Assembly: GCA_029933125.1 (NCBI GenBank)
Contig: JAOZOU010000006.1
Location: forward strand, 141,408-205,407
Length of the DNA stretch: 64,000 nt
From: a bacterium
GTDB lineage: Bacteria; Arandabacterota; Arandabacteria; Arandabacterales; Arandabacteraceae
Reading direction: 5' to 3'
The position numbers and the translations under genes were made by a program. Positions 1-8,766 of the stretch are shown piece by piece (the first letter of the stretch is position 1; the number at the start of each line of letters is the position of its first letter). Under the pieces are notes generated by a model. It ran no database searches, had not been told where the DNA came from, and was given only the letters and a program-made list of their open reading frames with translations.

Positions 1-432
1 CTGCCTTCATTTCTAGTTAAGGGCGAAGGCCTCAATTCGGGGCTTATGGTAGCTCAATATACTGCAGCCTCACTCGCTTCTGAGAACAAGCTCCTCGCTC
101 ACCCTGCAGTCACTGACAATTTCAGCATGGCGGCTGACCAGGAGGACCATGTTTGCATGGGACCGATCTCTGCCCGCAAGCTCAAGGAGATCATGTGGAA
201 TGTGGTACATATCCTTGCCATTGAGATGATGTCAGCTGCTCAAGCCTTTGACTTCCTTGATGCCTGCCCTGGTAGAGGGACGTACGCCGCATACAAGACG
301 ATCCGCAAAGTTGTCAAACCTTTAAAGAAGGATCGCGTGCTCTGGCCAGACATCCAGGCAATAGCTGATAAGATAGCATCTTGGGAAATCCTCGAGGCAG
401 TAGAAGGTGAAGTTGGTCCCTTGCAGCTTTAA
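1..432 (+). CDS. hutH: Histidine ammonia-lyase, C-terminal fragment (5' end outside window)
   Basis: The frame is open from base 1, so the start lies upstream and only about 143 C-terminal residues are visible. The enzyme removes ammonia from histidine to give urocanate, the first step of histidine breakdown, in the cytosol. Family signatures seen are LNSGLMVAQYTAASL followed by SENK and, some 20 residues on, the conserved block QEDHVCMG. The helical tail with AIEMMSAAQAFDF matches the end of HAL. The Ala-Ser-Gly that forms the MIO cofactor would be upstream and cannot be checked. A related aromatic amino-acid lyase is possible, but the QEDHV block favours HutH. No other hut gene follows in the window. 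Confidence 0.85.
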   Translation: MPSFLVKGEGLNSGLMVAQYTAASLASENKLLAHPAVTDNFSMAADQEDHVCMGPISARKLKEIMWNVVHILAIEMMSAAQAFDFLDACPGRGTYAAYKTIRKVVKPLKKDRVLWPDIQAIADKIASWEILEAVEGEVGPLQL

Positions 433-790
433 GAGAGAACGAGGGCTACATGGCTGTCTCTGTCCGACTCCACAAAGAAAACCAGAAGGCAGCACGATGT
501 GACTGCCTAAAACCTCCCTGTGGACTCACGCTCTTGCTCGAATCCCCCATTGATGTCTACCAACACAACTTGGCGCATGGAATGTGAGCTATAATTTAGC
601 TTGCTTTCGCCACATGAGTGTGTCAAAATATAGCCCGCTAGGCGTGAGAGTTTGCCGGGGAGTGACTCAGGCGGGAGCACCTTTAATTCCTTCTTGTTTC
701 CAATTAGATGGGTGCTCGTCCCTTTGAAGTTAGTGGCAGTGGCTGCGCTGAGGCAAGGCCTCCACTGATATCGCGAAGGGGGGATGCTTT
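433..790. other. Non-coding stretch after hutH
   Basis: I see no convincing gene here. A TATAAT box at 590-595 could be a -10 element, but no good -35 lies 16-18 bases upstream. The rest holds no clear hairpin followed by a T-run and no tRNA. Confidence 0.4.
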
Positions 791-1039
791 ATGAGGCTGC
801 GTCTGGTGTTGGTCGGCTTCCTAATACCTGCACTTGTTGGCGTTAGTCTAGCAGCCAGGTACGATGAGCGCCAGACTACCCCTGCCTCCAGTCCAGACAG
901 GCAGGAGCTGCATGAGTACTGGCCTCCTACTGAACCACCTGTCGCCTTTAAGATGGGTGATCCAGAGTTTCCAATGCTTTTCGGTGTCCAATATAATGGA
1001 CTCTGGTACTGGCTGAGGGTTCTCTTTAGAATCTTCTAG
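791..1039 (+). CDS. Small secreted or membrane-anchored hypothetical protein
   Basis: An 82-residue ORF that I do not recognise. It starts with a signal-peptide-like segment (RLRLVLVGFLIPALVGVSLAA), then a proline-rich hydrophilic stretch and an aromatic C-terminus (YNGLWYWLRVLFRIF) that could be a second membrane contact. A purine-rich GAAGGGGGG run lies just upstream of the ATG and can act as ribosome-binding site. It stands alone between hutH and a lipoprotein gene. It may be a real short exported protein, or a remnant. Confidence 0.35.
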   Translation: MRLRLVLVGFLIPALVGVSLAARYDERQTTPASSPDRQELHEYWPPTEPPVAFKMGDPEFPMLFGVQYNGLWYWLRVLFRIF

Positions 1040-1262
1040 ATCGCTTTCCCGTCGCGAGTAAAGGCTGGCAGAATCATAGCTGCAAGGCTGGAGGATCTAT
1101 TGGGTAAGGGGGTATTTTACCCTCAGGCACTTGCTCAAGCAGGTGTAGTCCTGCCACAGCTCGAGAGGAAGATTGTATTTGGAAAGGTAATTCCCGAAAA
1201 ACCAGTTTGCCAGGCCAGGCACTTTGTGCTTAACTTAGAAGGAGAAGTAAGGAGTAGGTGAT

Positions 1263-2327
1263 TTGCGAACCACAGTCTTGCTGGCTTTAGCTCTTACTGT
1301 TTTTCTCGTTTCCAATTGTGGAGAGGACAAAGGTACGGGTCCTCATCTTGAGTGGCTTACCCTCAATGTTGACTCGGTCAGTATTGAGGTGAGCTCTTCC
1401 TTTCAATTTGTAGCAACCCTGGATAGTGAGACAACTCAAGTTGCCTGGTATGTTGCTGGTACTGTTGGAGGAGATCCAGTAAATGGTATGATAACTACCG
1501 ATGGGCTATATATCGCTCCACCTGAGCCTTTACCCGTTGGAACAACCGTCAGGGTTACTGCAAGGACACTTGCCGATACAACAGTGAGCGCATCAGCTTT
1601 TGTCACCATCACTCAAACTGGACAATCACCATATATCCAGGTCATACCCGCTATGGCAACTCTCAATTTAGGTGATTCACTACACTTTGCTAGTCATGTC
1701 TATAATTGTTCCTCGGACGATGTTATCTGGTCCGTTGAAAAGCTCTGGGGTTCAGAGTCCCAGATAGGGCTCATAAGAACCAACGGTACCTATGTAGCCC
1801 CTACTTCCATCAGTTCTTCTCTTGTGCTGCTTGTTAGAGCCATGAGCCTTGGTTGTGGTGACAAGATTGGCATTGCTCGAATCAATCTCATAGGCTCGCC
1901 ACACCCATTCGATGTGGAGCTCGAAGATTTCACAGATTCACTGAGCCTGAATGGAGAAATCGATCGTATAGTCTGTGGTGCGGCGAGTCGCGGGATGGCG
2001 GTTTGGGGGCTCGACAGCCTCGGCGAATATGTTGATGTTCCAATGAAAGCTCCTGCTGCTGGTCAATATCTCGCTTCAGTTTGGTACTCAGCATCACCCG
2101 GCGACTCAATAACGGTTAGAGTGACGGTGATTGGGTGCGACGATGAGGATCAAAGCGAGGTATATGTGCTTGATGAGGGCACGGGCATGGGTTGAACTGA
2201 GCGCTATCATGAGGCTGCCGGGAGCAGCCACTTTAAGTTGACTCGCAATCCATGCGTGCTAAGATTTACCCACCTGGGTGGCAAAGGCGGCAGGATGGAT
2301 CGTGTTCACTTTGAGCCGGTAAAGTAG
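1263..2327 (+). CDS. Secreted lipoprotein with Ig-like repeats and a carbohydrate-binding-like C-terminus; in-frame TGA at 2193-2195
   Basis: The TTG start at 1263 has AAGGAG shortly upstream. The N-terminus is a lipoprotein signal (LTVFLVSNCGED, lipobox ending in Cys19). Two bacterial Ig-like (Big-type) repeats follow at roughly residues 32-118 and 124-210, each with the ITTDGLYIAPP / IRTNGTYVAPT signature. The final part looks like a beta-sandwich carbohydrate-binding module. The conventional ORF stops at TGA 2193-2195 (310 aa), but the same frame stays open to TAG 2325-2327 and the extra 43 codons complete the module (FKLTRNPCVLRFTHLGG, then GGRMDRVHF). A hairpin at 2213-2229 with loop CGGGA begins 17 bases after the TGA. 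This may be a selenocysteine codon, a nonsense mutation or a sequencing error. Function unknown; probably a cell-surface protein. Confidence 0.6.
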
Positions 2328-2402
2328 ATCCTTTCCAATTGAATCTCCAGGAGACTTAAGGCTATCATAGACTATCCGCAGAATCATGAGGAGAAGGAGT
2401 TG

Positions 2403-3749
2403 ATGAAGCGACGCTCACTCATCACCTCTGAGATAAAGGAGATACTTGCAGAGGGTAGAAAAGACGATCTCCTCAATTTCCTGAGGCAACAATCCCCTCA
2501 CGATATTGCAGAATATCTCGAAGATCTTGAGCCTAAGATGATTGCTGAGATAGTTCTGGGGCTTGGCTCACCTGCTGGACCAGATGCGTTTCAGAAGCTT
2601 CCCATAGATCTCCAAGTTGAAGTGCTTGAAGAGATGTCAAGAACCGATGGTGCACACTTGCTTGAGGGGATGGATCCCGATGAGCGAACTGACCTGGTGA
2701 AAGCCTTACCTGAGGAGGAAGCTGAGAAAATCCTTCCTCTGATCGCACAGGCCAAGCGCAATGAGATTGCCAGGCTCTTAACCTATGAAGAGGGTACAGC
2801 GGGTTCGGTTATGACAACCGAATATGCTGCTCTTCCCCAGGATCTCACAATAACCGAAGCACTTTCCGAACTCCGCAAAATTGCGCCCGACCGCGACACG
2901 CTCTACAACGTTTATGTCGTTGACGATGCCCGTCGCCTTGTAGGTGTGATTCCCCTCAAGGACATCTTTGTTCAGCCCAGTCTTGCTCGGCTCAAGGAAG
3001 TGATGCGGACCGATGTAAAGAGTGTTAAGGCAACTGACGACGTTGAGGAGGTTGCACGGCTGGCACGTGACTATGATCTTGTTTCAATACCGGTTGTCGA
3101 TGATGAGTCAAAGCTCATAGGGATAGTGACCATTGATGACATCGTTGATGTTTTTGAAGAAGAAGCAACTGAGGATATTTATCACTATGGAGCTGTTGAT
3201 GAGCATGTAAGGTATCTTCCCTCGAATCCCTTATGGCTTGCCCGTCAGAGAGTTGTGTGGCTGATATTGCTTGCTGCAGTCGGATTCATATCTGGTGCGG
3301 TTATCGATCGTTATGAATCGATAATAACAAGTGTATTTGCCCTTGCCATATTCATTCCTGTTATCAATGCCTCTGGAGGCAATGCTGGCACTCAGGCATC
3401 GACAGTTATCATAAGAGGGCTCGCAACGGGTGAGATTTCCATTGCTGACTCCTTGAGAATCTTTTCAAAGGAGATCCTTGTTGGCTTAAGTGTCGGGGTT
3501 GTTGTGGCAATTGTCGGAGCCCTTAGAGGCTTCCTGCTTGAGCATAGCATACGCCTTGCAATTACAATTGGGCTAGCGATGGTTGCTGTCGTGACCTTTG
3601 CGACAGTCCTGGGAGCTGTCTTGCCGCTTCTCTTTAAGCGCCTAAAGCTCGATCCTGCTGTTGTATCTGGCCCCTTTATTGCAAGTGTCCTCGATGTTGT
3701 CGCTCTTCTCATCTATCTTGAAATCGCCCGCCTGATCCTCAAACTATAG
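2403..3749 (+). CDS. mgtE: Magnesium transporter MgtE
   Basis: A Mg2+ channel of the inner membrane gated by cytosolic Mg2+. The 448-residue length is normal for the family. Order: N-terminal superhelical domain (about residues 25-130), two CBS domains (about 135-255) that sense Mg2+, then a five-helix membrane domain (about 280-448). The pore signature PVINASGGNAGTQAST is intact. I chose the ATG at 2403 because AAGGAG sits about six bases upstream; an in-frame TTG at 2400 is the alternative. It is a single gene with no obvious partner. I see no M-box-like structure in the 70 bases upstream. Confidence 0.95.
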   Translation: MKRRSLITSEIKEILAEGRKDDLLNFLRQQSPHDIAEYLEDLEPKMIAEIVLGLGSPAGPDAFQKLPIDLQVEVLEEMSRTDGAHLLEGMDPDERTDLVKALPEEEAEKILPLIAQAKRNEIARLLTYEEGTAGSVMTTEYAALPQDLTITEALSELRKIAPDRDTLYNVYVVDDARRLVGVIPLKDIFVQPSLARLKEVMRTDVKSVKATDDVEEVARLARDYDLVSIPVVDDESKLIGIVTIDDIVDVFEEEATEDIYHYGAVDEHVRYLPSNPLWLARQRVVWLILLAAVGFISGAVIDRYESIITSVFALAIFIPVINASGGNAGTQASTVIIRGLATGEISIADSLRIFSKEILVGLSVGVVVAIVGALRGFLLEHSIRLAITIGLAMVAVVTFATVLGAVLPLLFKRLKLDPAVVSGPFIASVLDVVALLIYLEIARLILKL

Positions 3750-3774
3750 CATCATCGCCTACCATGCGTCGCGG

Positions 3775-3803
3775 TTGACAAAGACAGCTTGTTGGTGTAA
3801 CAT
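3775..3803 (+). promoter_or_regulatory. Sigma-70-type promoter for isocitrate dehydrogenase
   Basis: TTGACA at 3775-3780, a 17-base spacer, and TAACAT at 3798-3803. Transcription would begin near 3810, which argues against the in-frame TTG at 3775 being the start codon of the following gene. Confidence 0.75.
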
Positions 3804-3867
3804 GACATACTCTGGTAAGCGCAATATCTCCAGTAAGCTATTACTTGAACCAGCAGAGGAGGAAGGC

Positions 3868-5070
3868 ATGAACCAAGAGGTGATTGAAAGAGCAAAAAAA
3901 CACTTCGAGAATCTTGTGCTTGAGCAGCTTGAGCGAGTTGAGCGCATGAAGCAAGCAGAGGATTGGATCGATTACTCGAAGCTTAAGCCCATCATCATAG
4001 GTGTCATAGGTGGCGACGGTATTGGACCCTACATCGCAGCCGAGGCCCAACGTGTGCTCGAAACCATGCTTGCTGAAGAGGTCAAATCTGGCAAGGTTGA
4101 ATTCAGGGTAATTGAGGGCTTGACTATTGAGAACCGTGCGAAAGTTAACAAGCCTATTCCTGACGATGTTCTCGAAGAGATTAAGAAGTGCCATGTTACT
4201 CTCAAAGGACCCACAACAACGCCGCGCAAGGGCGATCCCTGGCCCAATATTGAAAGTGCAAATGTGGCAATGAGACGCTATCTTGATCTGTTTGCAAATG
4301 TAAGACCGGTCAAGGTGCCGAAGGAGGGGATTGATTGGATATTCTTCAGGGAAAACACTGAAGGTGCATATGTCTTAGGCAGTCAGGGGATAGAGGTTAC
4401 AGAAGATCTTGCATTTGATTTCAAGGTGATAACAACACAGGGAGCCGAAAGGATAATAAGACTGGCCTTTGATTATGCTCGCAAGAATGGCATTAAACGA
4501 GTAACAATCGTGACAAAGGCAAATGTCATAAAGACAACCGATGGCAAGTTCCTCAAGGTGGGGCAGAAGATTGCGGAGGAATATCCTGAGATCGAGTGCG
4601 ATGACTGGTATATCGACATTATGACCGCCAAGCTTGTCGACCCCAAACGCCGCCGTGATTTCAAGGTGTTGGTTCTGCCCAATCTCTATGGGGACATTTT
4701 GACAGATGAGGCTGCCGAGTTCCAGGGTGGTGTGGGAACAGCTGGCAGTGCAAACATCGGCAAACGCTACGCCATGTTTGAAGCGATACATGGCTCCGCA
4801 CCTCGGATGGTGAGGGAAGGACGCGCCCAGTATGCTGATCCGTCCAGCATGATTCGTGCTGGTGCGATGATGCTTAACCACATTGGCTTTCCTGAGAAGG
4901 GCAAGCGGCTTGAGATGGCTCTTGACATATGTGGACAATATGAGAAGAAACTCGTTATGACTGGCCGCCCAACCGGAGCCACGGGTAAGGAATTTGCTGA
5001 CTATATCCTGGAGACGGTGAGAGACCCTAAGCTTGAGGAACGCTGGAAGAGCTATGCCCTGGCAGAGTGA
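3868..5070 (+). CDS. icd: Isocitrate dehydrogenase (isocitrate/isopropylmalate dehydrogenase family)
   Basis: Oxidatively decarboxylates isocitrate to 2-oxoglutarate in the cytosol. The roughly 400-residue protein has the family blocks: VIGGDGIGP near the N-terminus, RENTEGAY, the substrate-binding KANVIKTTDGKF, the metal site DEAAEFQGG, and the nucleotide-binding AIHGSAPRM. The variant spacing is typical of the shorter isocitrate dehydrogenases rather than of LeuB. An aconitase gene at the other end of the window supports a TCA-type role. The ATG at 3868 has GAGGAGGAAGG just upstream, and the promoter at 3775-3803 excludes the longer TTG start. NAD versus NADP preference cannot be decided by eye. 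Confidence 0.88.
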   Translation: MNQEVIERAKKHFENLVLEQLERVERMKQAEDWIDYSKLKPIIIGVIGGDGIGPYIAAEAQRVLETMLAEEVKSGKVEFRVIEGLTIENRAKVNKPIPDDVLEEIKKCHVTLKGPTTTPRKGDPWPNIESANVAMRRYLDLFANVRPVKVPKEGIDWIFFRENTEGAYVLGSQGIEVTEDLAFDFKVITTQGAERIIRLAFDYARKNGIKRVTIVTKANVIKTTDGKFLKVGQKIAEEYPEIECDDWYIDIMTAKLVDPKRRRDFKVLVLPNLYGDILTDEAAEFQGGVGTAGSANIGKRYAMFEAIHGSAPRMVREGRAQYADPSSMIRAGAMMLNHIGFPEKGKRLEMALDICGQYEKKLVMTGRPTGATGKEFADYILETVRDPKLEERWKSYALAE

Positions 5071-5106
5071 AGTTGCAAGAGACTGCCATACGATGAGGGG
5101 TGTGGA

Positions 5107-6924
5107 TTGAGGCGTTTGTGGGTATTGGCTTTGCTTGCCCTGCTTTCAGGCTTGGCCACATGCGCCTCCCGGCTTGATCCCGGCAGGCTACTTCATGATT
5201 TTGATTGCTATCTTGTGCAGCTCCACATTCATGGCCTTTCCAACCACAATGGCAACAGGTTGCCAGCATCAATGGAATCGCACAGCTCTGAGGCTCGAAG
5301 GTGTAACTTTGATGTCATATGGTGGAGCGATCATGCGCGCATCTTTGAATCCTATGCTGACGACATCAAGGTGCGCTTCCGGAATGCAAGGCTCAACGGG
5401 GACACGCTTATCTTTGCCAAGAAGCGTGAGAGGGCGCTTTCGCGTTTCGCCGTCACTAAGGTTGGTAAAGGCTGCGACATTTCGATCGATAGAGCAAGTG
5501 TAAAGATTGGTTTCACAAGGCTTGAAGAGCCATGTTCTGAGCGTGCTGTAAAGATCAGACTGGCATCTGCACGTGGCAAGGTTCATACACTTGATTTCTG
5601 CCGACCTGTAGCATCTGGATTGAAAGTCCTTATGTGGGGTGACTTTAGCACCCTCAAGCAAGCCAACTCCTATCTCCGATTCAAGGTTGACCTCTCGTGG
5701 CATCCCAAGGGTCAACACCATCTGATGTGGGTCTTCTCAGGAGAGAAAGAGGGGAGGCTTGAGGTTGTGGGAGATACTCTGGCAAGTAGGGTATTGCCAC
5801 TTGATGGTTCCAAGCACCTGATCACCCTCGACGTGGAAGATCTGGCATCAAACCTCCCCAATGGCTATGACAATACCCTGAGTGATGTTGTGATTGAATT
5901 CGGAACACACGCATGTGATCCCTTAAGTGTCAGGCTCGATAGCCTTGCGATTCACAGTGATCGACCTCAGGGAGAGAATCAATATGGCCTAGTTGAGGAA
6001 CTCGCTCGAAGATATGCTTCCAACTATGGTGTGACGGAATATGTGGGTGTTGAGCTCGGACTCTTCCACACCCCCTTGCTCCCGCACATGAATGCCTTCC
6101 TGCCCGATAGCACACGAACTTTCTATGACATGAAGATCTGGCGGGGTATGAAGCGGCCAGATTGGGTTGAACTTATTCATGCGAAGGGTGGGCTTGTCTC
6201 CTTCAATCATCCTTTTGGTGCATCTTTAAGGCCTCGCCATGCACCCCTTGACACAATACCGCTTGATGCATCTCCACGCCGCATGTGGCGCAGCGGAAGA
6301 AAGGTAAGTGAGAGTGATTTCTGGAGGGTAGCAAAGCCCCTGCTCGAACATAAGGCTCTCGGTGCAGACATTCTTGAGGTCGGCTATCTTTTTAGGGCAA
6401 CTGGGTCGCTTGAAGATCATCTTCGCCTCTGGGATCTTGCCCTTGCGAATGGTATCAAGCTTGTTGGAGATGGTGTAAGCGATAGTCATGGCGGAAGGTG
6501 GGAACCCAATATGGTTCCGGGTGATTTTGCAACATGGATATGGGCTCGCAGCAAGGATGCGGATGACATCATTCAGGCGCTTAGGCATGGAAGGGTTGCT
6601 TTTGGCGATCCCTTCTATTGGAAAGGAAGGTTTGCGTTCGGGATTGACAACACGCTGATGGGTGACACCCTTCATGCGCAAGGTAGTGGCAAAGCTCGGG
6701 CATGGATACTTATGGATCCGCCACGCAGTGATGTTATCGTAAGACTCATCCAGATTGAGATGCGGAAGGCACACGATCTTTCATTCGTTCGTCAAGATAC
6801 GATACGTACCCATTTCGATTCGATAGATGTCGAAAAGATCGTACCCAGCTTTGTACGCATCGAGGTTTATGACCTCGATGGAAACCCTCTTATTTTCAGC
6901 AATCCTGTGTTTATCCTCCGCTAG
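5107..6924 (+). CDS. Exported PHP-domain metallo-phosphoesterase-like protein
   Basis: A 605-residue protein with an N-terminal signal (VLALLALLSGLATCAS; the Cys could be lipidated, although LATC is a poor lipobox). PHP-type metal ligands are visible: LHIHGLSNHNG near residue 40, WWSDHARIF near residue 78, SFNHPFGA near residue 365 and GVSDSHGG near residue 460. About 210 residues of beta-rich sequence separate the second and third motifs, more than in a bare PHP domain, so a carbohydrate-binding or Ig-like module is probably inserted. It starts with TTG, 36 bases after isocitrate dehydrogenase, and may share its transcript. Substrate unknown; it would act outside the cytoplasm. Confidence 0.7.
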   Translation: MRRLWVLALLALLSGLATCASRLDPGRLLHDFDCYLVQLHIHGLSNHNGNRLPASMESHSSEARRCNFDVIWWSDHARIFESYADDIKVRFRNARLNGDTLIFAKKRERALSRFAVTKVGKGCDISIDRASVKIGFTRLEEPCSERAVKIRLASARGKVHTLDFCRPVASGLKVLMWGDFSTLKQANSYLRFKVDLSWHPKGQHHLMWVFSGEKEGRLEVVGDTLASRVLPLDGSKHLITLDVEDLASNLPNGYDNTLSDVVIEFGTHACDPLSVRLDSLAIHSDRPQGENQYGLVEELARRYASNYGVTEYVGVELGLFHTPLLPHMNAFLPDSTRTFYDMKIWRGMKRPDWVELIHAKGGLVSFNHPFGASLRPRHAPLDTIPLDASPRRMWRSGRKVSESDFWRVAKPLLEHKALGADILEVGYLFRATGSLEDHLRLWDLALANGIKLVGDGVSDSHGGRWEPNMVPGDFATWIWARSKDADDIIQALRHGRVAFGDPFYWKGRFAFGIDNTLMGDTLHAQGSGKARAWILMDPPRSDVIVRLIQIEMRKAHDLSFVRQDTIRTHFDSIDVEKIVPSFVRIEVYDLDGNPLIFSNPVFILR

Positions 6925-7022
6925 CCTACCGTTTGCAATTGCCCTCGTGCATGGATATAATCCAATCGATATTCTTCAGGTTTTCTCCAGCTACGTAGGA
7001 GTTAACCTCAACGAGGAAAGCT

Positions 7023-7490
7023 ATGCCTAAGAAGAAGACCGTCATAACCTATGGCACATTCGACCTTTTCCATATTGGTCACCTTCGCCTGCTCAAGCGA
7101 GCTAAGGAGCTCGGGGATCATTTGATTGTGGGTGTATCCACTGATCGCTTCAATGCTATCAAAGGCAAGCGAAGCATCATCCCCTTCGAACATCGGGCAG
7201 AAATCGTTAAGGCTATTCGTTATGTTGATGAAGTCATAGAAGAAAATTCCTGGGAGCAGAAGGTTGATGACATAAAGAACTACGAGGTTGATATCCTTGT
7301 AATGGGCGAGGATTGGAAGGGGAAATTCGATCATCTGAAGGAGTACTGTGATGTGGTCTATCTACCCCGTACACATGGGGTATCCTCAACAGAGCTCAAG
7401 ACGTCCTTGAGAAATCTCCTTGAGGTCTCTCCTGCCAGGCTGCGTGAAGCCCTAGCCATGCTTGAGCAAATACTCAGAGAGCTGGAATAG
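7023..7490 (+). CDS. Glycerol-3-phosphate cytidylyltransferase-like nucleotidyltransferase (TagD type)
   Basis: Transfers CMP from CTP to an alcohol phosphate, normally making CDP-glycerol for surface polymers. The signature YGTFDLFHIGHL (with the catalytic HxGH) and the closing VSSTELK motif are intact. The 155-residue length exceeds the usual 130 or so because of a helical tail (about residues 125-155). GAGGAAAG lies just before the ATG. The next gene is a TagB/TagF-like glycerophosphotransferase, which would use the product, so the pair probably makes a phosphoglycerol-type decoration on a surface glycan. Confidence 0.85.
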   Translation: MPKKKTVITYGTFDLFHIGHLRLLKRAKELGDHLIVGVSTDRFNAIKGKRSIIPFEHRAEIVKAIRYVDEVIEENSWEQKVDDIKNYEVDILVMGEDWKGKFDHLKEYCDVVYLPRTHGVSSTELKTSLRNLLEVSPARLREALAMLEQILRELE

Positions 7491-7497
7491 CCTTACG

Positions 7498-8703
7498 ATG
7501 CTAAGCTTGATCATGAAATCGCACAAAGTTAGAGCCTTGCTCATGTTCCCCATCTATATCTTTTCAAGGTTCGTTAAACGCAATAGGAGAATCTGGCTAT
7601 TTGGACCTCTCAATCGAGCATTCCTGGATAATGGTAAGTACTTGTTTCTACATGTTATCGAAAGGCATCCCGAGATTCGCGCCTATTTTGTGTGTCAGGA
7701 CAAGAAGCTCCTAGCGGATCTTGAGGCCAGAAACTTACCCTGCCTGTACAAATGGAGTCTCAAGGGGATAGCTTACTGTCTTAGGGCAGGCTATTATCTC
7801 ATAAGTGCCTATGTCGATGACATCAATTTCTGGACATCGCGTGGCGCATGCGTGATTAACCTATGGCACGGCATACCCTTGAAAAGAATCGAATTCGATA
7901 TAACAACTGGACGACTTGCGAGGCGCTATCAAAAGCCGAGCCTAAAAGAACGTCTTTTCAAGCCCTGGCTTTTTCGAAAGCCCGATTTTGTTATCTCAAC
8001 ATCTGAAGAGGTAAGCAGGTTGTTCGCATCCGCCTTTCGCGTGTCTCGAGAGAGATGTCTTCCGATGGGCTATCCCAGGACAGATATCTTTTTCAGCGAT
8101 GACGCTGAGGTGGTAGCCCATATAAGAAGATATGAGCCGCAAATAGTATTTGACCTCTATGAGAAAATGTTGCAGTACAGGCATGTCCTCATCTACATGC
8201 CAACGTGGCGGGAGGATCGAAGGGATTTTCTAAAAGATGCATTCCCCGATCTTGAGGCTCTCAATTCAGTCCTCGCGTCCCAGAATGCATTGCTGCTTAT
8301 TAAACTCCATCCCAACGACATTCTCCCGGGTGACATTGGCGATCTCAGCAATATAGAGGCAGTTGATTCAAAGGTTGACATGTATCCATTGCTTAAGTTC
8401 ACGACTGCACTCATAACAGATTACTCATCAATCTATTTTGATTATATGTTACTCAGGAAGCCAATAATTCTTTTCCCGTTTGATTTGGAAGACTATCAGC
8501 GCATGCGCGGCTTATATTTCGACTACGATGATGTTGCTCCAGGGTATGTAGCGAAGGATTTCGAAAGTCTCCTGGCTTGTGTTTCGCACATCGATGATCT
8601 TAGGGTGGAGCAAAAGTATTACGATCTGCTTAACCGCTTCTGGAAACACCAGGATGGCAAAAGCAGTGAACGCATTGTCGAGTCTATAGAGAGGCTCTCA
8701 TAG
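7498..8703 (+). CDS. CDP-glycerol:glycerophosphotransferase family protein (TagB/TagF-like)
   Basis: Transfers glycerol phosphate from CDP-glycerol to a lipid-linked or glycan acceptor at the cytoplasmic face of the membrane. The family's two key blocks are present: NLWHGIPLKRIEFD (general-base His) and LITDYSSIYFDYM (substrate-phosphate binding), with YMPTWREDRRDF between them. The Rossmann-type C-terminal half is complete. The start is uncertain: TTG at 7462 would overlap the TagD-like gene, while ATG at 7498 follows it by seven bases; I took the ATG. Position after the TagD-like gene and before a GT2 gene indicates a surface-glycan operon. Confidence 0.82.
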   Translation: MLSLIMKSHKVRALLMFPIYIFSRFVKRNRRIWLFGPLNRAFLDNGKYLFLHVIERHPEIRAYFVCQDKKLLADLEARNLPCLYKWSLKGIAYCLRAGYYLISAYVDDINFWTSRGACVINLWHGIPLKRIEFDITTGRLARRYQKPSLKERLFKPWLFRKPDFVISTSEEVSRLFASAFRVSRERCLPMGYPRTDIFFSDDAEVVAHIRRYEPQIVFDLYEKMLQYRHVLIYMPTWREDRRDFLKDAFPDLEALNSVLASQNALLLIKLHPNDILPGDIGDLSNIEAVDSKVDMYPLLKFTTALITDYSSIYFDYMLLRKPIILFPFDLEDYQRMRGLYFDYDDVAPGYVAKDFESLLACVSHIDDLRVEQKYYDLLNRFWKHQDGKSSERIVESIERLS

Positions 8704-8766
8704 GCAGGTGTGACTCTAAGATGGATAGCATGTGCCTTGGGGATTCTCTAAATATGAGAGTGCGAC

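Noticed and set aside
3775-3867. Longer isocitrate dehydrogenase starting at TTG 3775
   Set aside because: That TTG is the first part of the -35 box of a strong promoter, and the ATG at 3868 has an excellent RBS and matches the family start.
4375-4938. Minus-strand ORF inside isocitrate dehydrogenase
   Set aside because: Shadow of a well-conserved gene; low-complexity translation with no recognisable domain.
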